From positions 23,305,501 to 23,369,500 of the forward strand of contig JABWDB010000001.1 of NCBI GenBank assembly GCA_019614645.1: DNA of 64,000 nt, given 5' to 3'. The notes below the pieces were generated by a model. The model was not told the DNA's origin and did not search any database. It saw only the letters and a program-made list of their open reading frames with translations. Positions 1-13,524 of this stretch are shown in pieces; the stretch's first letter is position 1; every line of letters starts with the position of its first letter. Source of the DNA: Stratiolaelaps scimitus (taxonomy: Eukaryota > Arthropoda > Arachnida > Mesostigmata > Laelapidae). The position numbers and the translations under genes are program-made.

Positions 1-732
1 TACCCCCCCCCCCCGCCCCCCGCGCGCCTAAGTGTGGCTTCGGGACGGTCGCGAGGCGGGGGTTTCCAGACTATAAATTCTATGGCTGGCCGGTCTATGC
101 TGGTGCCAGCTAGGGGACGACAAGGGAAGACTCTCTTCATAAAAGCGGTCGCCTGCTAGTGCTGGCGGCGGCGCCGCCGCCACGGCAGCTTATCGAAACC
201 TCGTATATATCTAATAAGCCTCGTTCGTTCGTCGTCCCGAAGAAGGAAACAAGCTAACGGAACACGACCTCCTGGAAAAAGGCCAGCCACAGTCCTGTCG
301 ACACCCGCCACCAGCGACGCGGCCGCCCTGTATGAGCGTATTTGCTTCACACGGCCTGCTTACACTGTAGCCAACCGTTAGCCTGTCCAGCCAACCAATG
401 AACCAAGCAAGCACTCAGCATAAAGGTAAATGACAGGATAGAGAATGACTGGTAAGAACTGCGACGAGTGGCCACTGAGAGGGGTAGAGCGAGAGTATAC
501 GAGGCGAGATTTGCCACGCCAATCGAATGAAACTAGGTGGGCGGCAATCTACCCCTGGCGGCTGAGGTGGGTGGCGTGTTGTTCTTTTATGGCCTTGCGG
601 TTTACTAAGCAGTACGACACACCGACTCCGCATGGCGTTGCGGGAGCCTGTGGTTAGATCGCCATACAACAACCAATCGCGGTGCAGCCCCTCTCGGCAG
701 GAACTACGAGCGGAGTTATGCGTCTGTGTCTT

Positions 733-797
<65 letters not shown>
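733..797. repeat. (TA)n microsatellite
   Basis: This is a near-pure alternating TA tract of about 65 bp. It creates a spurious Tyr-Ile repeat in the minus-strand frame 415-846, so that frame should not be read as a gene. Confidence 0.95.
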
Positions 798-798
<1 letters not shown>

Positions 799-1740
799 GC
801 GGGATTCGCTCTGTGAACAAACTATATACGTCAATTGGTACCTCACACTTCACTGAGACGACGAAACTAAGTTTACATGTACCGACGGCCAAATAAAGCT
901 AGATATTAAACGGCAACGATTATTAAGGGGGCGTGTAGCTTGTACATATGAACATGTCTCTACAACCTTGTGTCTACTTCGGGTGCCTCTATTCGCTCTC
1001 TTATACTTATCAAAACATAATTCCCCGATGTTGCCGCCATAATTCCTTCTAGTTGCCGTGACTCAGTGTTGCCGACAGAAACCGATACATGTTCACTGTG
1101 AAATGTGTGTCCAGATCGACAAAAAGTAATCAACAGTCAGTAGTGGCGGTATTCTTGTACGCTTCCAGATAATATTCAGATTTTGTCGCTTGTGTTCTGT
1201 GCATCTGACCACTTGTATGCAAAATAGATAGTACCTTGTTGGCTCGGATATCGTGACCTTGTCCTTCAGCGTTGTGATCATAGTATACGTATACACGCCA
1301 CCTAATATTAACAGGTATGCACGCCATCAATACAAGCGTCATCAATACTGATATCACCACGAGGGTAGCCTGTTGTGGTTTAGGTTGGCTGAATGCTATG
1401 CAGTCGCCTCTTCGTATCATGGGACCGTTCTACTCAGTCCGAAGAGCGACAGACGAATCTGGGGAACAGTGGTCCCGAAGTGAAATTAAAATTTCGCGAT
1501 TCACTTCCCCTTGCTCTAAGCTGGCCTGTGGGCTCCAGCCATGGGGCCACGGCGGAGTCGCGTCTTTCTTCAGCTCGACGCGAACTAGCAGCCACTCGGA
1601 CTCCAAGTGACATTCGAAATTTCGAGTCATTGCGTTCGTTCGCAATGCCGTTATTTTTCCCCCAATTCTCCGGGTCCCAGTTCAGCGGCACGCGTTGCCA
1701 GAGCTGCTCTATGCTGTTCGCGGTGGTGGGGCGCGCGCCA

Positions 1741-1784
1741 TCTCTCTCTCTCTCTCTCGCTCTGTTTCTCTCTGTGTCTCTCTC
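1741..1784. repeat. (TC)n pyrimidine tract
   Basis: A pure TC run (1741-1758) is followed by imperfect TC/TG to about 1784. GA/CT runs recur in and next to GC-rich blocks of this window. In arthropods such tracts can bind GAGA-type factors; that role is inference only. Confidence 0.9.
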
Positions 1785-3692
1785 AGATTCACCATCTCTC
1801 CCTTACAGGAGATGGACGTTAGCCGTTAGTCGTGCGTGTGTGCGTTTTCCACGCACTATTTTCAGTATGGGTGGCAGTGCAGCAATTAGACGACGGGGAG
1901 AGATGCAGAGAGGCGTGTTTGTGTATGGTGTCCAAAAGGGAGTCCCATTCCCATTCCACGCTTCAAGCGGTTCAGGCTTCAAGCTGATTCGCCTGGTTTC
2001 CTGGCGTCGGAATCGTCTCGCTAGCCACCCACCCGTCCAATGTCGACTAAATCGCTAGACGCCGCTGGACGTACGAGGAATCAGCCGGCTGACTGCCTTC
2101 GCTGCTACTGTGACTGTCCGCTTGTATCCTGAATATACCACAAAGTAGACAGAACGGACAGAGGAAACGGGCCTCGAACTGCGAGTGGGTGCGGGGTGCT
2201 GGTGGTGGAACTCGAATTTTTGAGTCCTTCGTTACAGTGACGGTTCCATACATGCTCGTACACGTTGAGGCTGCGACGGTCGCGGCGGCACAATATATGA
2301 GTCGTCTGCGGGCGAGTCGCGAGCAAGCGGACGAGATGGCGACATTTTACCACCCCTGGTCGACCCCTACCGACTGAGTACTCATACTACGTGGTGTAGT
2401 CGGTTCGTCAAATCATCTCTCAACAGCACCCCACAATCACGGCCCCTTCTAACACCACCGGCCGCGTTATCACTATGCTTTGTAGGAGAAGGAGTTTTGG
2501 GCGTGGGGGCTTCCTGGGGGTTGTTTAGGCTCCGGGTGGCGAAGCCGTTTAATTAGGGACGCCGAGGTGCGTCGCATTTTAAATCACTATAACAGCACGG
2601 AACGACGCACACGCATATTTGACTACTACCTCCCTAGACGTACACCAGCAACGATTGTCCCTAGTAAGTACACTAATTGTGACCATGAAGCAGATGGGCC
2701 GTAGCAGGGGACGAGGAGATGTTAAGGAGCATTTCTGAGCATTTCCTCTAAGTGTCTCTTCCATAATCGCCTTACACGTGAACGAGCCTGTGAATGCTCG
2801 ACCAACAACGGGGACTGTGGAGACATCTCCGTCTTTTCCCGTTCATCCTCCTACATCGTGTACGGTGAACTGGTCAAGAAATTGCGCAGGTATCTACAAT
2901 TTGGATGCGTTTTATACGTACAATCTGCGCTGCGTTCCAAATGCAATGCCTGGTTGAGTGGATAGCTCCGCGAGGCGTGCTGCAACGGCGTGGACGGTGT
3001 CATGATGACAGACAGACTGAGGGACAGATGTTTTTAGGCGACCAATTTACCACGGCAGGCTGGTAGGGACACGTCGACACGTGTGTAACGAGGAAGACTC
3101 TCCACTAGCGGCTCGGTATCCAAGGGGCAACCGCACGGGGCGTGGTAAACCTCCCACATAGCTCGCTTGTATCGAGTGGATTCTGACGTGAGGACACTGC
3201 TCCCGGTCCCTCCCAGAGGCTGGGACGCAGCCTACGGAGGATTGCACGCACTGCAGATAGCGGCTGGTATCATGAACAGGCTACGGTCGAGTTGAGCCAC
3301 AGCCGACGGCTCACCCGGTGGATAAATTCGGGTGGTGGTACTACTGCTACACAATAGGAAGATTTGCAGGAAGTCCGTCGACTGCGAGTACTCAATGTGG
3401 TAGCGATCGAGTCAGTGCGTGACGAGGCGCCTCTTGACGACTCCACCGACGTCACGGCTAGCAAAGTCAAGCAGCGGAGATGGATCTGTGAGTACTCCTT
3501 CCCCCGATTCGCTCGCCGCCTGTTCAAGTCGTCGCGGCGTTCTGATCGGCGATGCCGTTATTGAAACACACGGAAATTTCGATGAACCTGCCAAGCGTCT
3601 CACCTGATTCGTGATCAACGGTCAAACTCGTTGATTGATTTCAATTTGGGAACCTGCTACACATCGGCCGATCGGAAATCAAAATTTACCCA

Positions 3693-3730
3693 TCGAATTT
3701 GTGATTTCCTCGAATTTGTGATTTCCTCGA
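3693..3730. repeat. 17-nt tandem repeat, about 2.2 copies
   Basis: The unit TCGAATTTGTGATTTCC occurs at 3693-3709 and again, without change, at 3710-3726, followed by the first four bases of a third copy. It is a small local duplication with no sign of function. Confidence 0.9.
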
Positions 3731-3947
3731 AACAGTAAAAGAAGCATTTCTATTATATATGTATAACCTCCTCAAATTCATCGGATTTGCTCTGTAGAGC
3801 TGCCACATCTCCGCTGAGCGTATTTTCGTCTGTAGGTGTTTGTGTGTGTATGTGTGCAGTGGGTTGGATTAGGAAAATTGCCTGTGAGCGTCGACGTGGG
3901 CGCCAACGTAACGCGGAACAGCGTGAAGTTTGCTGGGTGATCGGCTC

Positions 3948-3965
3948 CCTCTCTCTCTCTCTCTT
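3948..3965. repeat. (CT)n microsatellite
   Basis: This is a pure CT run of about 18 bp inside GC-rich block 1. It generates Ser-Leu runs in plus-strand frames that are not coding evidence. Confidence 0.9.
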
Positions 3966-4307
3966 TCCGCTGTTCGCAAAGGCAAGAAATGTTGTCCGTC
4001 TAGTTTTGCTCACAGGGGGACACAAACGGAGCTGAACATGCGTCCCCAGAGAGGCTGCCGCTTTCCCCAACGTTGCGTTCGCTCCCAAGAGGCACTCGGG
4101 ACTTGCGCTCACTTGCAACCACTGCCGCCACGGCGGCCAGCCATCCGGCTCCATCTAAAGTTTCGCTCCGCTTGGCCATTGTAAGACGGCGACACTTTAG
4201 CCACCAGCGAGGCCCAGCAACATCAGCATGATCATCACTTGTTCCCTTAGAGCGCGCCATGACCCCCACCAACAGCTCGCTCTCTCGCGCACTGCGCGCT
4301 TCTACTT

Positions 4308-4346
4308 TCTCTCTCTCTCTCTCTCTCTTTCTTTCTCTCTCCCTTC
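4308..4346. repeat. (CT)n microsatellite, interrupted
   Basis: CT repeats with a few CTTT interruptions run for about 39 bp near the right part of GC-rich block 1. Confidence 0.9.
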
Positions 4347-7300
4347 TCTATCACTCTAGCACGACAAGCTTGCAGGCAAGATCACACCATCGCACCATGC
4401 CATAGCAGTCCCAGGTCAAAATTGAGGACATAGCATGCTCGCCAGCTTGCCATCCGGTTAGAATGTGGGCCGGGCAGGCCAAACGCAAGCTGGCAAGAAG
4501 AGAATGAACGGGCAGACTTCCCATTCAGCCGCTGGAAGCAGCAGTCCCATCGTTGGCTGGTCGAGTAACGGACCAACCCGAAGACTGGTGGAGCCGACGG
4601 ATACATGGGGAACGAACATCGCTGGTGGTCGTGGTCCTCACTGCTGCTGCTGTTGCCGGTTGTAGTATTATAGAGGTCCCCCTCGTCTCTCAGCGGCACA
4701 ACGAACCAACCTACGAGCGCGGGAAGCGAAACAGCGAGCGGTCGTTCTGCTGATTCTAGTGCAGCACTGGTTATCGAGGAAAGAGGGTCTGGGTGCCGCG
4801 GCTGTGTATCGCGGCGGGATAGCTGCTACAAAAAGCTGTAAATTGTTGCGCGTCTTGCTCCCCTGCTCGGTCCATAGAGTTGCCCGATGGCTCTTCCTAT
4901 GAATCTACCAAGGCCCACCGCACACTCGTTCGTTTGCTTGGACACACACGCACACACAGACACTGTACTTGAGCAACAGCAACTATAATACTATAGTCGA
5001 GGCGGTAGTAGTGGTAGAATTGTTGTTGGACAGCCGTCTGGATCTCCGATCCGCTGGGAGACGTAACAATGGCAATTCCTGACGTCGCTGACAGCCAGAT
5101 CCTGCCTGCCCATGCCCAACGGGTGGCTTATCCGGTATTTCTATCGCAGGACGACGAACGACGATGTAATGTAATGGTAGGGTATGTGGGGGTAATTCTT
5201 AAATGATTGCCCTCTGCTCACTCGTCGGGAGATGGACTGCGTTCGTGGCAACCATCGCCATTTGGGTCTGGCCCGACTCGGCCGCCAACCCCGTTAGACT
5301 CTGCACTTCTTCCCCACCGCTGTCTATCCTTGCTCCTCCTCTCGAACTCTCCTTTGTGCACTGCTGACTCCCTGCGGAGTCAAGGATAGCAGAAGTCAAG
5401 GCGCCACTCGGTCAGTGAGCTCGCTCTAATGCACCCTCTTGCCCGGTCTCTGTCTCAACAGCAGGACCGGACAGCGGTCTCTCGAAACCTCAAGGAATCT
5501 CTCGGCCACTTCCCATTTGTTCCAGCTACATACGATACTGGCTAACTATAATAGCCACCACAATCAACTGGCGACGGGGCGAGGCTGATTGATGATGGGT
5601 GGGGCCGCTTAATGCGGCTTCTGTTATTCTTGTGCTTGAAATGCTAAACATAATTGTCATAAACATAATGATCGGCTCAAGCACACAATCACAAAACATA
5701 TGTTGAATGCCTCTTTCGAATAAGGATATATTCAATGGATTCCCAATGTTATTTTGTAGAAAAAAAAAGCAAAATTCATCACATGCATTTATAAGAAAAA
5801 GCACGTTGGATTAAATAAAATGTATAATAATCCCCCTGACTATCTCGGACAAGCAACGTTGAACCACGGCCCATACAAGAATGCAACGATTTACGTTGAA
5901 ATATATTATACGTTTACACCCTACACTCATTAGTTACTCTGTTTTCGTTGTAGACAATGTGGCCCACAAAACTAGACACTGCATTTTTCGTTATGAAATT
6001 ATGCGTCTTGATGCTTGTTTCTAAATTGTTGTGGTGGTTTTCGAGGAACTCAAAAAAAAAATAAAGTTCAACTTAGGAAGGACGTCTGAGCTCGGAAAAA
6101 TCTCGAAATATATTTTAAGAACGTCAGGTACGCTGTCATTATTTGGCAACCTGGTTATCGTTACATTTTTTTAAAATATATTCAAGAATGAATTCTAAAG
6201 TGTTTACAAACAGGCTCTGCTGCTGGTCCGCCTTTTGGCGAAATGTTATGAATATAGTTGTTGTTTTTTCATCAAAGAACCCCGCAAACTCGATATTGTT
6301 TTCTTTTACGACGACAACAGAATCCAAGCTAGGACAACTACAATTATAGCGAAACTTACCGGCTACTTCGTCATCTTTATCACAAAAGCATAGTCCTCTC
6401 TTCACTGCAATGTCTTCAGATCATTTCTCTGAATCGGTCACAACCGGATGAGTGAAATAGATCAACAGAACGGTCAAGAATAGTCAACATTCAACCTGAG
6501 AATTTATTCATCAATATCTAAGACATTGTTAGATATGTCGACTCCATTTGTTCGGGGTATCATTGTCTACCTCGTTCGCCATTTGTTCATTCGCTGCCCA
6601 CGAAATGAACAAGAGATTTTCATTTTATTATTATCATAAAAACAAACTCTCGAGGGTTGGAATGGATCGTACTGAAGAACATCATATATAATAACTAAGT
6701 AAATTAACGCATCCGCTAGGATTCAAATTATGGACTTCCAGGTTTTTTGAGGAGATTCCACATTTCTTTGGTTGCCTGTATTTTTGGGCCAATTTTTGAT
6801 AGATATATTTATTTTAGATGGATTATATAAATAACAATGGGACGCGTTTTTCACTTCACCCTCGTTACAACTTATCCCGCCGCTGTTCTTTGCCCCCGAA
6901 CGAGAAATTTGCACACGCATCTGCACATAACTATCATTGCTACAACGTGTCTTACGAACATCCTGCACTAAAACCACACCTGAATGAGTGAGTCTCACAA
7001 AGCACTTCATTCAGCGATTCTCATGCGTGCCCTTTGGCCGTGGTGACTGCAAATAATGCCGGCGACGGCTCTTCCGTGTGTTCGATGTCTTCGCGGCAAT
7101 TTGCATCTTACTCACTCTCTCGTACCGAGCAGACCTAATCGAAACTTGATGTAGCTTATGTATATTTTTGCAACACACAACTCTCTCCATCGTTGCCTGT
7201 TTCCCCTCTGCGTTGTTTTGCACGCCTCGTGCGCTGGCGTCGTCTCAGCGCCCAAGCTAATCTGAAGGAACACACAGCGGGCATGCGCGAAATGGACTGC

Positions 7301-7543
7301 GACCAGAATTAGACTAATGGCTGCGAGGCAATTATTAACAATAAACACACAGCATAATGTGAGGAAGTATGTCTCGATGAAACTTTAAAAGAAACAACAC
7401 ATCTGCGGTGAGTTTTTTGATGAATATTTTCACACACGTCCATGGGGTACAATTGCCGCACAGCTTTAACCATAAAATATGATTGGACACATCTGCCCAT
7501 TGGTTTCTTGTTCGTTGGATTGAGGCCGAGTAGATGAGGTCGC

Positions 7544-7685
7544 GTCGAGCCCGGTGGCGTGGTTCATTCGTGTGCGCCTTACAACCGCAAGAGACACATA
7601 GGTGTGCGCAGGTTGCATCTACACACAGCCGTTGCGCATTTGCATTTTAGTGGTCCGTCTATGCAATAGCCCGGAAAACCTATTT
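7544..7685 (+). mobile_element. tRNA-derived SINE copy, decayed
   Basis: The plus strand starts with GAGCCCGGTGGCGTGG, matching the 5' head of the copies at 58500-58688 and 59072-59240 read on the minus strand. It then follows the same order: a tRNA-like D-arm region, a decayed B-box region (GGTTGCATC near 7611), GCGCATTTGCATTTTAG, GGTCCGTCTATGCAATAG and AGCCCGGAAAA. The block between GCAATAG and AGCCCGG (about 45 nt in the other copies) is missing. Box B has lost the GGTTCGA core, so polymerase III transcription is unlikely. No clear target-site duplication is seen. Confidence 0.65.
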
Positions 7686-7853
7686 CCATGCGGCCGTGTA
7701 AATTCTTAAATTGATTGGTAAAGTAAACGAAATGCGATGCTATCAAAATGTGCAAAGGAACTGGTTCGACACCCCTTCCCTATGCTGAAATTTACTTATC
7801 AGATATATCAGCATGTTGAATAAGCATATGCACCAAGTATGATATACGCATAC

Positions 7854-7892
7854 CATATATATATATATATATATATATGAATATATATATAT
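7854..7892. repeat. (AT)n microsatellite
   Basis: Alternating AT runs for about 39 bp with a single GA interruption near 7879. Confidence 0.95.
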
Positions 7893-8171
7893 GACTCTTC
7901 GTTGTGGTCACGTCTGGCGTAACTTCTGGCCGGCCGGCTAGACAGTCACAAGAGTTACTTTCGATGGGGTGTGGTGATGGGGAAGGAAGATTAGGGAGAA
8001 GACTGAAAACGGGACTGTTGCCCTCCGGTTGTTATTGTTCATTGGCTGCAGTCGTCGAATTATTGCCATTCTTGTTATTTCTGCCATCTGATAGATATCG
8101 CATGAGTTACCAATGCACGTATTCACATACAGAGAGACGCCCATAGACAGGTGCGTGCGTGCAACACACCT

Positions 8172-8194
8172 GTATTATTATTATTATTATTATT
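8172..8194. repeat. (TTA)n microsatellite
   Basis: A perfect TTA trinucleotide tract of about 23 bp in an AT-rich block. Confidence 0.9.
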
Positions 8195-8637
8195 CATTTG
8201 TATATCTGCGAAAATATATTCTATCTTCGTAGAGCGTAGGATAAACATTTCCTAGGCGTTTCACTGGTGTTCTACGGCTTTTCGGGTCGAGCGGTGAGGA
8301 CCAGTTGCATAGAGAGACGACAGCTACCATACGGACCTTGTGATAGATATCACTACGTTTGTCAGCTATGGTGGCGGTTAAACGTTTGCATATTCATAAC
8401 AGTGCACCCCGTTGGATGCTTTGGGCCCAGTGGTATTTCTTGTCAGCATTGACACTTTATAAATTAGTGTGAACTATATTGACCTACTACAAAATTTAAC
8501 TATTCGTACGCAAAATTAAATTTTACCAGTTAATAAATTTAGACAGACAACTAATAACATATTTAGGCTAAATCCGGAGTAACTTCATATTTATTTAATT
8601 ATTTATTAGACGGTGATCGTCTCGAATACGGAGTTTT

Positions 8638-8755
8638 CATTTCAAGTTTCAAAATCAAGTTTATTTTCGGAACTGCAATACAATACGCTTTAGTTCTCGA
8701 TAAAATAAAAATAAATAAAAGAGATAAAAATAAAATAAAAGGGGGGTGTTTTTTT
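8638..8755 (-). repeat. Dispersed repeat, copy 1 (possible retroelement 3' end)
   Basis: Read on the minus strand, this stretch matches 52640-52757 on the plus strand: a TTTTATTTT-rich run, then TTATCGAGAACTAAAGCG, then a C-A-T-rich link, then AAAATAAACTTGATTTTG. The unit ends in short TTGATTT-type repeats, which resemble the microsatellite-like 3' tails of some LINEs or SINEs. No coding part is attached. The element class is inference; the duplication itself is read directly. Confidence 0.7.
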
Positions 8756-10318
8756 GCACCCCAGCTCACACTGACAATAATGTAATGATGTTTGTAATCT
8801 TTCATTAATTACAATATTATACAATCTTGAGAGGTAAAGTGTTGTCGCCGCAATATCGTTTCTTCTGTTTCTTTGTAAATCACAGTTTGGATGTCGGTCA
8901 GTGATGTTATTTTCCTCTAGCAGACCCATTCCTCGAAGAGTCGAAACGTAAAAAACGTATTCGCTAAATAACACACCAAGGAGGCAATAGCACAGGAGGC
9001 AAGATCATATTATCGTAGGGAAGTCTCAGAACATATTCGTTCGACAAAATGAAACTAGGTGTCAAGTCACCCGAATGCGATGGGTGATTGAAGGCGGACC
9101 TATTGCGAAATACGGAATAGTCATCATTTTATACATAAAGCACAAGATGCGAAGTGGACCCGTCCAACTGCCGCCGTTCGTGTTTTGGCCGCTTTCCTAG
9201 CTGTTGCTGCTACTGCCTCTGGCGGGCCCTTGCAGGACAGGTCCAGGTCCCAGGAGAGGTGCCGAATCCCTAAAAAGTTCAGGAGTTCCAAATAGGATTC
9301 GGCCAGTCAGCAGCCCTCACGCCAAACGCTCACCAGGGCCAGCACTGATGGCTGGCTTCCATCTAAGTAAGGCCTGTCCTATGTTACAGGTAACTGGCGT
9401 TGTGCTATGCGCAATGTTGTCAGGTGGAGCAGGAGGACCGAGACGAAAGGCAGAGTGGCCTTGTGCGTAGGGTGAAAAGGGACGAGGTGACAACCCAGCC
9501 GCACTTCGTCCTTGAACGTCCGCGTCCGCCGAATGACCAGCGCGTGCAGTTGCCAAGAATTGTACCGCGAACAGTTTGGCAGGCAATACAGGCAACAGCA
9601 GAGTCAACAAGACGGCCCACGGCTGCTCCCTATGAATGCCAGTCGTCCCGTCCATGCAAGATAGTACTCCCGCAGTCTGCCAGAACTGCCGGCGTCACCG
9701 CAGCCGTATGTACGGCTACGTTTTCTAAGGGGAGTATTTCAGAGGGTAGCTGCTGTCAAATAAAATGTTTCGCCTCCACACACACATAAACACTCTACGC
9801 TCGACACAGCCGACTGCAGTCCGCCGCACAAACCTAATATAGGCTGTCGGTCTTGTGCTTTCGGCATTCTGACGCCAGGCTTATGCACTAGGTACAATCT
9901 AGCCACCAGTATATCCTTCTTTTTTTCTCCGCGCTTTTGGGTAGCCTTCACGTAGAACACTATACGTGGCTAAGTAGGCCAGCCGCTAGGCCCATCCAGT
10001 AGCTAGTCCGTCTACCAACCGGACTACCTACCCTAACAGTAGAGTAGAGTAGAGAAGCGAACGAGGGGCTCGAGCGAACGGAGGTAGGGGCGGATGGGCG
10101 TTAGTGCGCGCGTTGCAGCGTGAATGCACGGTTCGTGGATGGGTGGCTAGTGACTTTCCGTCCGCTCATTCTTTCATTCATCACCTTTTTCAAGATTTAT
10201 GGTGCTTGCCTAGAGCTTTCATGAGGCATCGATGCCATTTGAGGAGTAAGGAGTTAGGCAAGGCAGCCGCCGAAGGCTGGCGAGAATACGTCGGTTACAC
10301 GTCGCTCGGGTTCGCCGT

Positions 10319-10356
10319 CATTGTTGTTGCTGCTCTTGTCGTCGTCGTCGTCGTCG
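10319..10356. repeat. GTT/GTC trinucleotide tract
   Basis: Repeats of TTG/GTC over about 38 bp produce Val-rich runs in the plus frame and Asp-rich runs in the minus frame. Neither frame otherwise looks like a gene. Confidence 0.9.
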
Positions 10357-13300
10357 ACAGCGACCTTCTTCACTGAAGGTTTTTCGCGGCCACCAGATCG
10401 GAGCAGGGGCGGATGTAGCAGTTTGGCGAATAGATTCTGCCGGGACACCAACGAACTCGGTGACCGCTCCTGCAGCCACAGCTACGATGTGGTCATAGTT
10501 ACAATGCGTGTGGGAAGGCAAAACTACGGCGACGGGCATTGCTGTCGACAGATGCGCTCTGCGTGTAGTGTTCTCAATTAGAGCGAAAACTATAGGGAGA
10601 AAAAGTGGAATCTGTTCCCGACACTAATTTCACGACGTTGCTATCTAATTTAGCGACTGACAGTTTTACAACTAGGGACTACGATGGGAGACAAGCTACT
10701 CGAAACTGTTGTTTCGTTCGCGGAAGATGACTAGCAGATTTTAGCTAAATATTCAAGAAGTCTTCGGCGGATATCCCATACGTATTATATGTGCCGCATT
10801 ATTACACAACTCGTGTGAATAAAAAGAATAATAATTACATGTGCCGGTTAAGCAGACAACACCCAGAGAGACAGAGCATCTACAGTCTACTGCGGCACGT
10901 AGTATTCTCGTTCTTTGATCAAAAGCAGTGGGTATTTGGCAAGTCTGCCATGCACAAGTTAGACCCTAGTCCAACTGACTACGTTGCCGGCCTAGTTTAG
11001 CCTTCCAAATAAACGACCTTGCGTAGACATTGCGAGGGAAAGGGGTGTACTACCATCTGAGTATGTCACAGCGAAATGGGCCGGTCGCTCTTCAGCTCTT
11101 GACAAGAAACAGGTAGAAAGAAGAAGAATTCTTTATGCGCCTGTGTCCGCTGACCAGACGTTCGCGACCTTTTTCTATCAGATAGTCCGCGCTATGGCAG
11201 ATATTTGCCAACCCCACGTTGGCGGCGTTCGCTTCCTAGGTCTATTTGAAGAGTCAACGAATTCAAATGCAAATTCTACTGACGTTCCGATAAGATTTAT
11301 CAAACGCAGCCGGGGGGTCGCCTGCTTCATTTGAATCAACTATGTGGTCGGGCAGGTCAACACGTGTTGACCTTTGGTCATTGATTACTGAGCAGGTCAA
11401 GACTCGAACATGCTCTATTTCACTTGGCCACAATCTTATTTCGCTAATCCCCCCCCATGATTGTTATTACAATCCGAGTGGGCAGCAACTTGGGACAAAT
11501 TATTTACGGCCTAGGTGTATAATTCTGTAATTATGCGGGTGTCTTAGGCTCACTAAATGTTTCACCGAGTTTGCGATCAATGGATAAAGCGTCACTGGGC
11601 CAGGTGTATTATACCTTGAATTTCAACATACGCAAGTGTGTGCAAGGCGGGCCTATTGTTCCTGGCACTGTCCGACAACAGAGCAGTGATGGTCGAGCTC
11701 CATCGCACCCGATTGTTACAACACTGAACTTTCTCACGTTCGATCCTGTCGTGGCGGGCTCTTGATCCGAGTTATTGTTCTGCTATTTCTGCTTCTATTG
11801 CCGCTCTGCGAGCAGATTCAGCTCGACTACCACTGTCCGTCATTTCGTCCTCACCACCGCCAGTGACACTGACTGAGACATTCTCACCAAAGGACAAAAT
11901 CTCGGGTCGCTGTGTTTTTCTTACTCGTTCTGCCCTCTTCCTCACGTTGTTTTTGCCGAATACATCGGGGCCCCGTGTGGCAGATCAAGCATATTAACTG
12001 CTCGTCTCGTCCCGATGGTGCGCCCATTCAGTCGACGTTGCGCGTCCGTCTAAGAGTCCCCTCTAGCAGTCTGCTTCGTTTGTGCACAGTTTCTCGGCTC
12101 GTCAACACGAGCTGGTGTGTCGAACGGCCGGGTCTCTCAAATCGGCTTCAAGGCGCACTGTAACGGCTCCGAAGTGTGCGAGCGCGCGTCCTTTTCCCAC
12201 CATCAGCAGTACACCACAGCTACAGCTACCGCCACCAACACTGCCGTTCCAGCCACGAATCCGGAACGACCCACAACTACTGCGAGCCCTCGGCGCTGCT
12301 GCTTGTGTGCCACTAGCCTAGAATACAACTTCGTTCAGACGGTCGCTTGGTTGCCCTTAGCCCACTAGGGGAATACGAGAGGCCGTTAAGGGGACCCGTG
12401 TGTCACGCACGCTATTGGACAGAGGAAAAGCAATGGGAGTTTACCCGCCCTCCAGCTCGCAGACCCTGTTCCGGCTACCTCGGTTCTGCAGAACATGCTG
12501 CCTGCTCGGCGGACTAGATGCGTGCCCCCCACATCGCTGCACACCATGAGGGACTGTCCGGTATTTACGTATCTGGTTGCTCGCTCGTGGCTAGCTCCGC
12601 CGAATTGGAATTGTTTTGAACAGAAAATAACAATTCCCGCTTCGCCTCCTCCAACATTCCCTTCGCACTGATTTGCCCCCGACTTTGTTCTTTCTTCAAT
12701 CCTTTTATTTCCGTCGACGTCGCCTTGTACGGCCCTTGCACGTGCAACGTTCCACCAGAACGCAATGCGTTGCCCTTGTGGTTCTATGTTTCTTTTGTTA
12801 TGTATGGAGCGTCCATCTGTCGGCGGCATGCCGGCTTATCGCGCGCGTGTGTATGTGTAAGGAGAAGAAAACTGCGTATTCCGCCTTGGCTTTCTCTCAT
12901 TTCTCATTTCCCGTCGCACGTCCCCGTCGTAAGATGCGACGAACAGCTAACCAGCAAACGAACCGAAGAACTGAAGGACGACCTATTGCCAGCTGCCGTA
13001 TGCACTCATCTAATCTCGCACGCCTATGCACGACGTGGTCGTCCATGCAGCAGTGTACTTGTGTAGGGGCGAGTTAGTGTGGGCAGACATATGGGAGCGT
13101 CGACAAGGGACCTGCAGCTGGTGGTGGTAGTAGTACACAAAGGGCAAGTGCAGAAGCTAGACAACCCCTTTGGCGCTCGAGGATGACGGCGAAGAGTGCG
13201 GATTTATCCAGATTGGGGCAGCAGGCGAGCACAACCGTCTCGCATCGGCGCACCCAAAAGCGGCCCGTCAGGTAGAGGCAGACGGTACAGAGACAGTACA

Positions 13301-13524
13301 GTCGGTGTGCAGAGAAGGTCTGCCTCGCGCGAGCGATGGCCACGGAGCGCGCGAAAAGCCCGGCGAAATCCTGGGGGCTGAAGCGACCTCGGCCTGCCTT
13401 CGCAGCAGCGAACACACGAGAGAGGAGACGGCTAGCTGGCTGAAAGCTGCTGTCGCGCCGGTTGACACAGGGCCGCTGATGCCGGTGCCGCGACGGACAC
13501 TGTTGTAACCGCCAGAGCTGGCGG

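Larger units (their letters stand above)
1..5500. other. GC/CpG-rich block 1, no recognisable gene
   Basis: This block is GC- and CpG-rich and opens with a C-rich run at 1-20. The longest open frame (plus strand, 1393-2058, 221 codons) owes its Ser-Leu run to a TC microsatellite and shows no domain I recognise. Other frames of 100-140 codons (minus 415-846, minus 3753-4154, minus 4382-4699) are shadows of biased composition or microsatellites. A 17-nt unit is repeated about twice at 3693-3730. No tRNA, rRNA or transposon is visible. The block could hold a promoter or enhancers, but nothing specific supports that. Confidence 0.5.
5501..9090. other. AT-rich block with SINE and dispersed repeat
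   Basis: This AT-rich stretch holds one SINE copy (about 7544-7685), a TA tract (7854-7892), a TTA tract (8172-8194) and one copy of a dispersed repeat (about 8638-8755). The open frames are 60-95 codons and none resembles a known family. A strong GTAAGT-type donor lies on the minus strand near 6348, but no convincing acceptor-bounded exon precedes it. Confidence 0.5.

Noticed and set aside
1393..2058. 221-codon plus-strand frame, the longest in the window
   Set aside because: Its middle is a translated TC microsatellite, the rest has CpG-driven Arg/Ser content, and no domain or splice signal supports it.
6340..6410. Strong GTAAGT donor on the minus strand ending a short open frame
   Set aside because: No acceptor-bounded exon in frame could be built upstream, and the peptide matches nothing.
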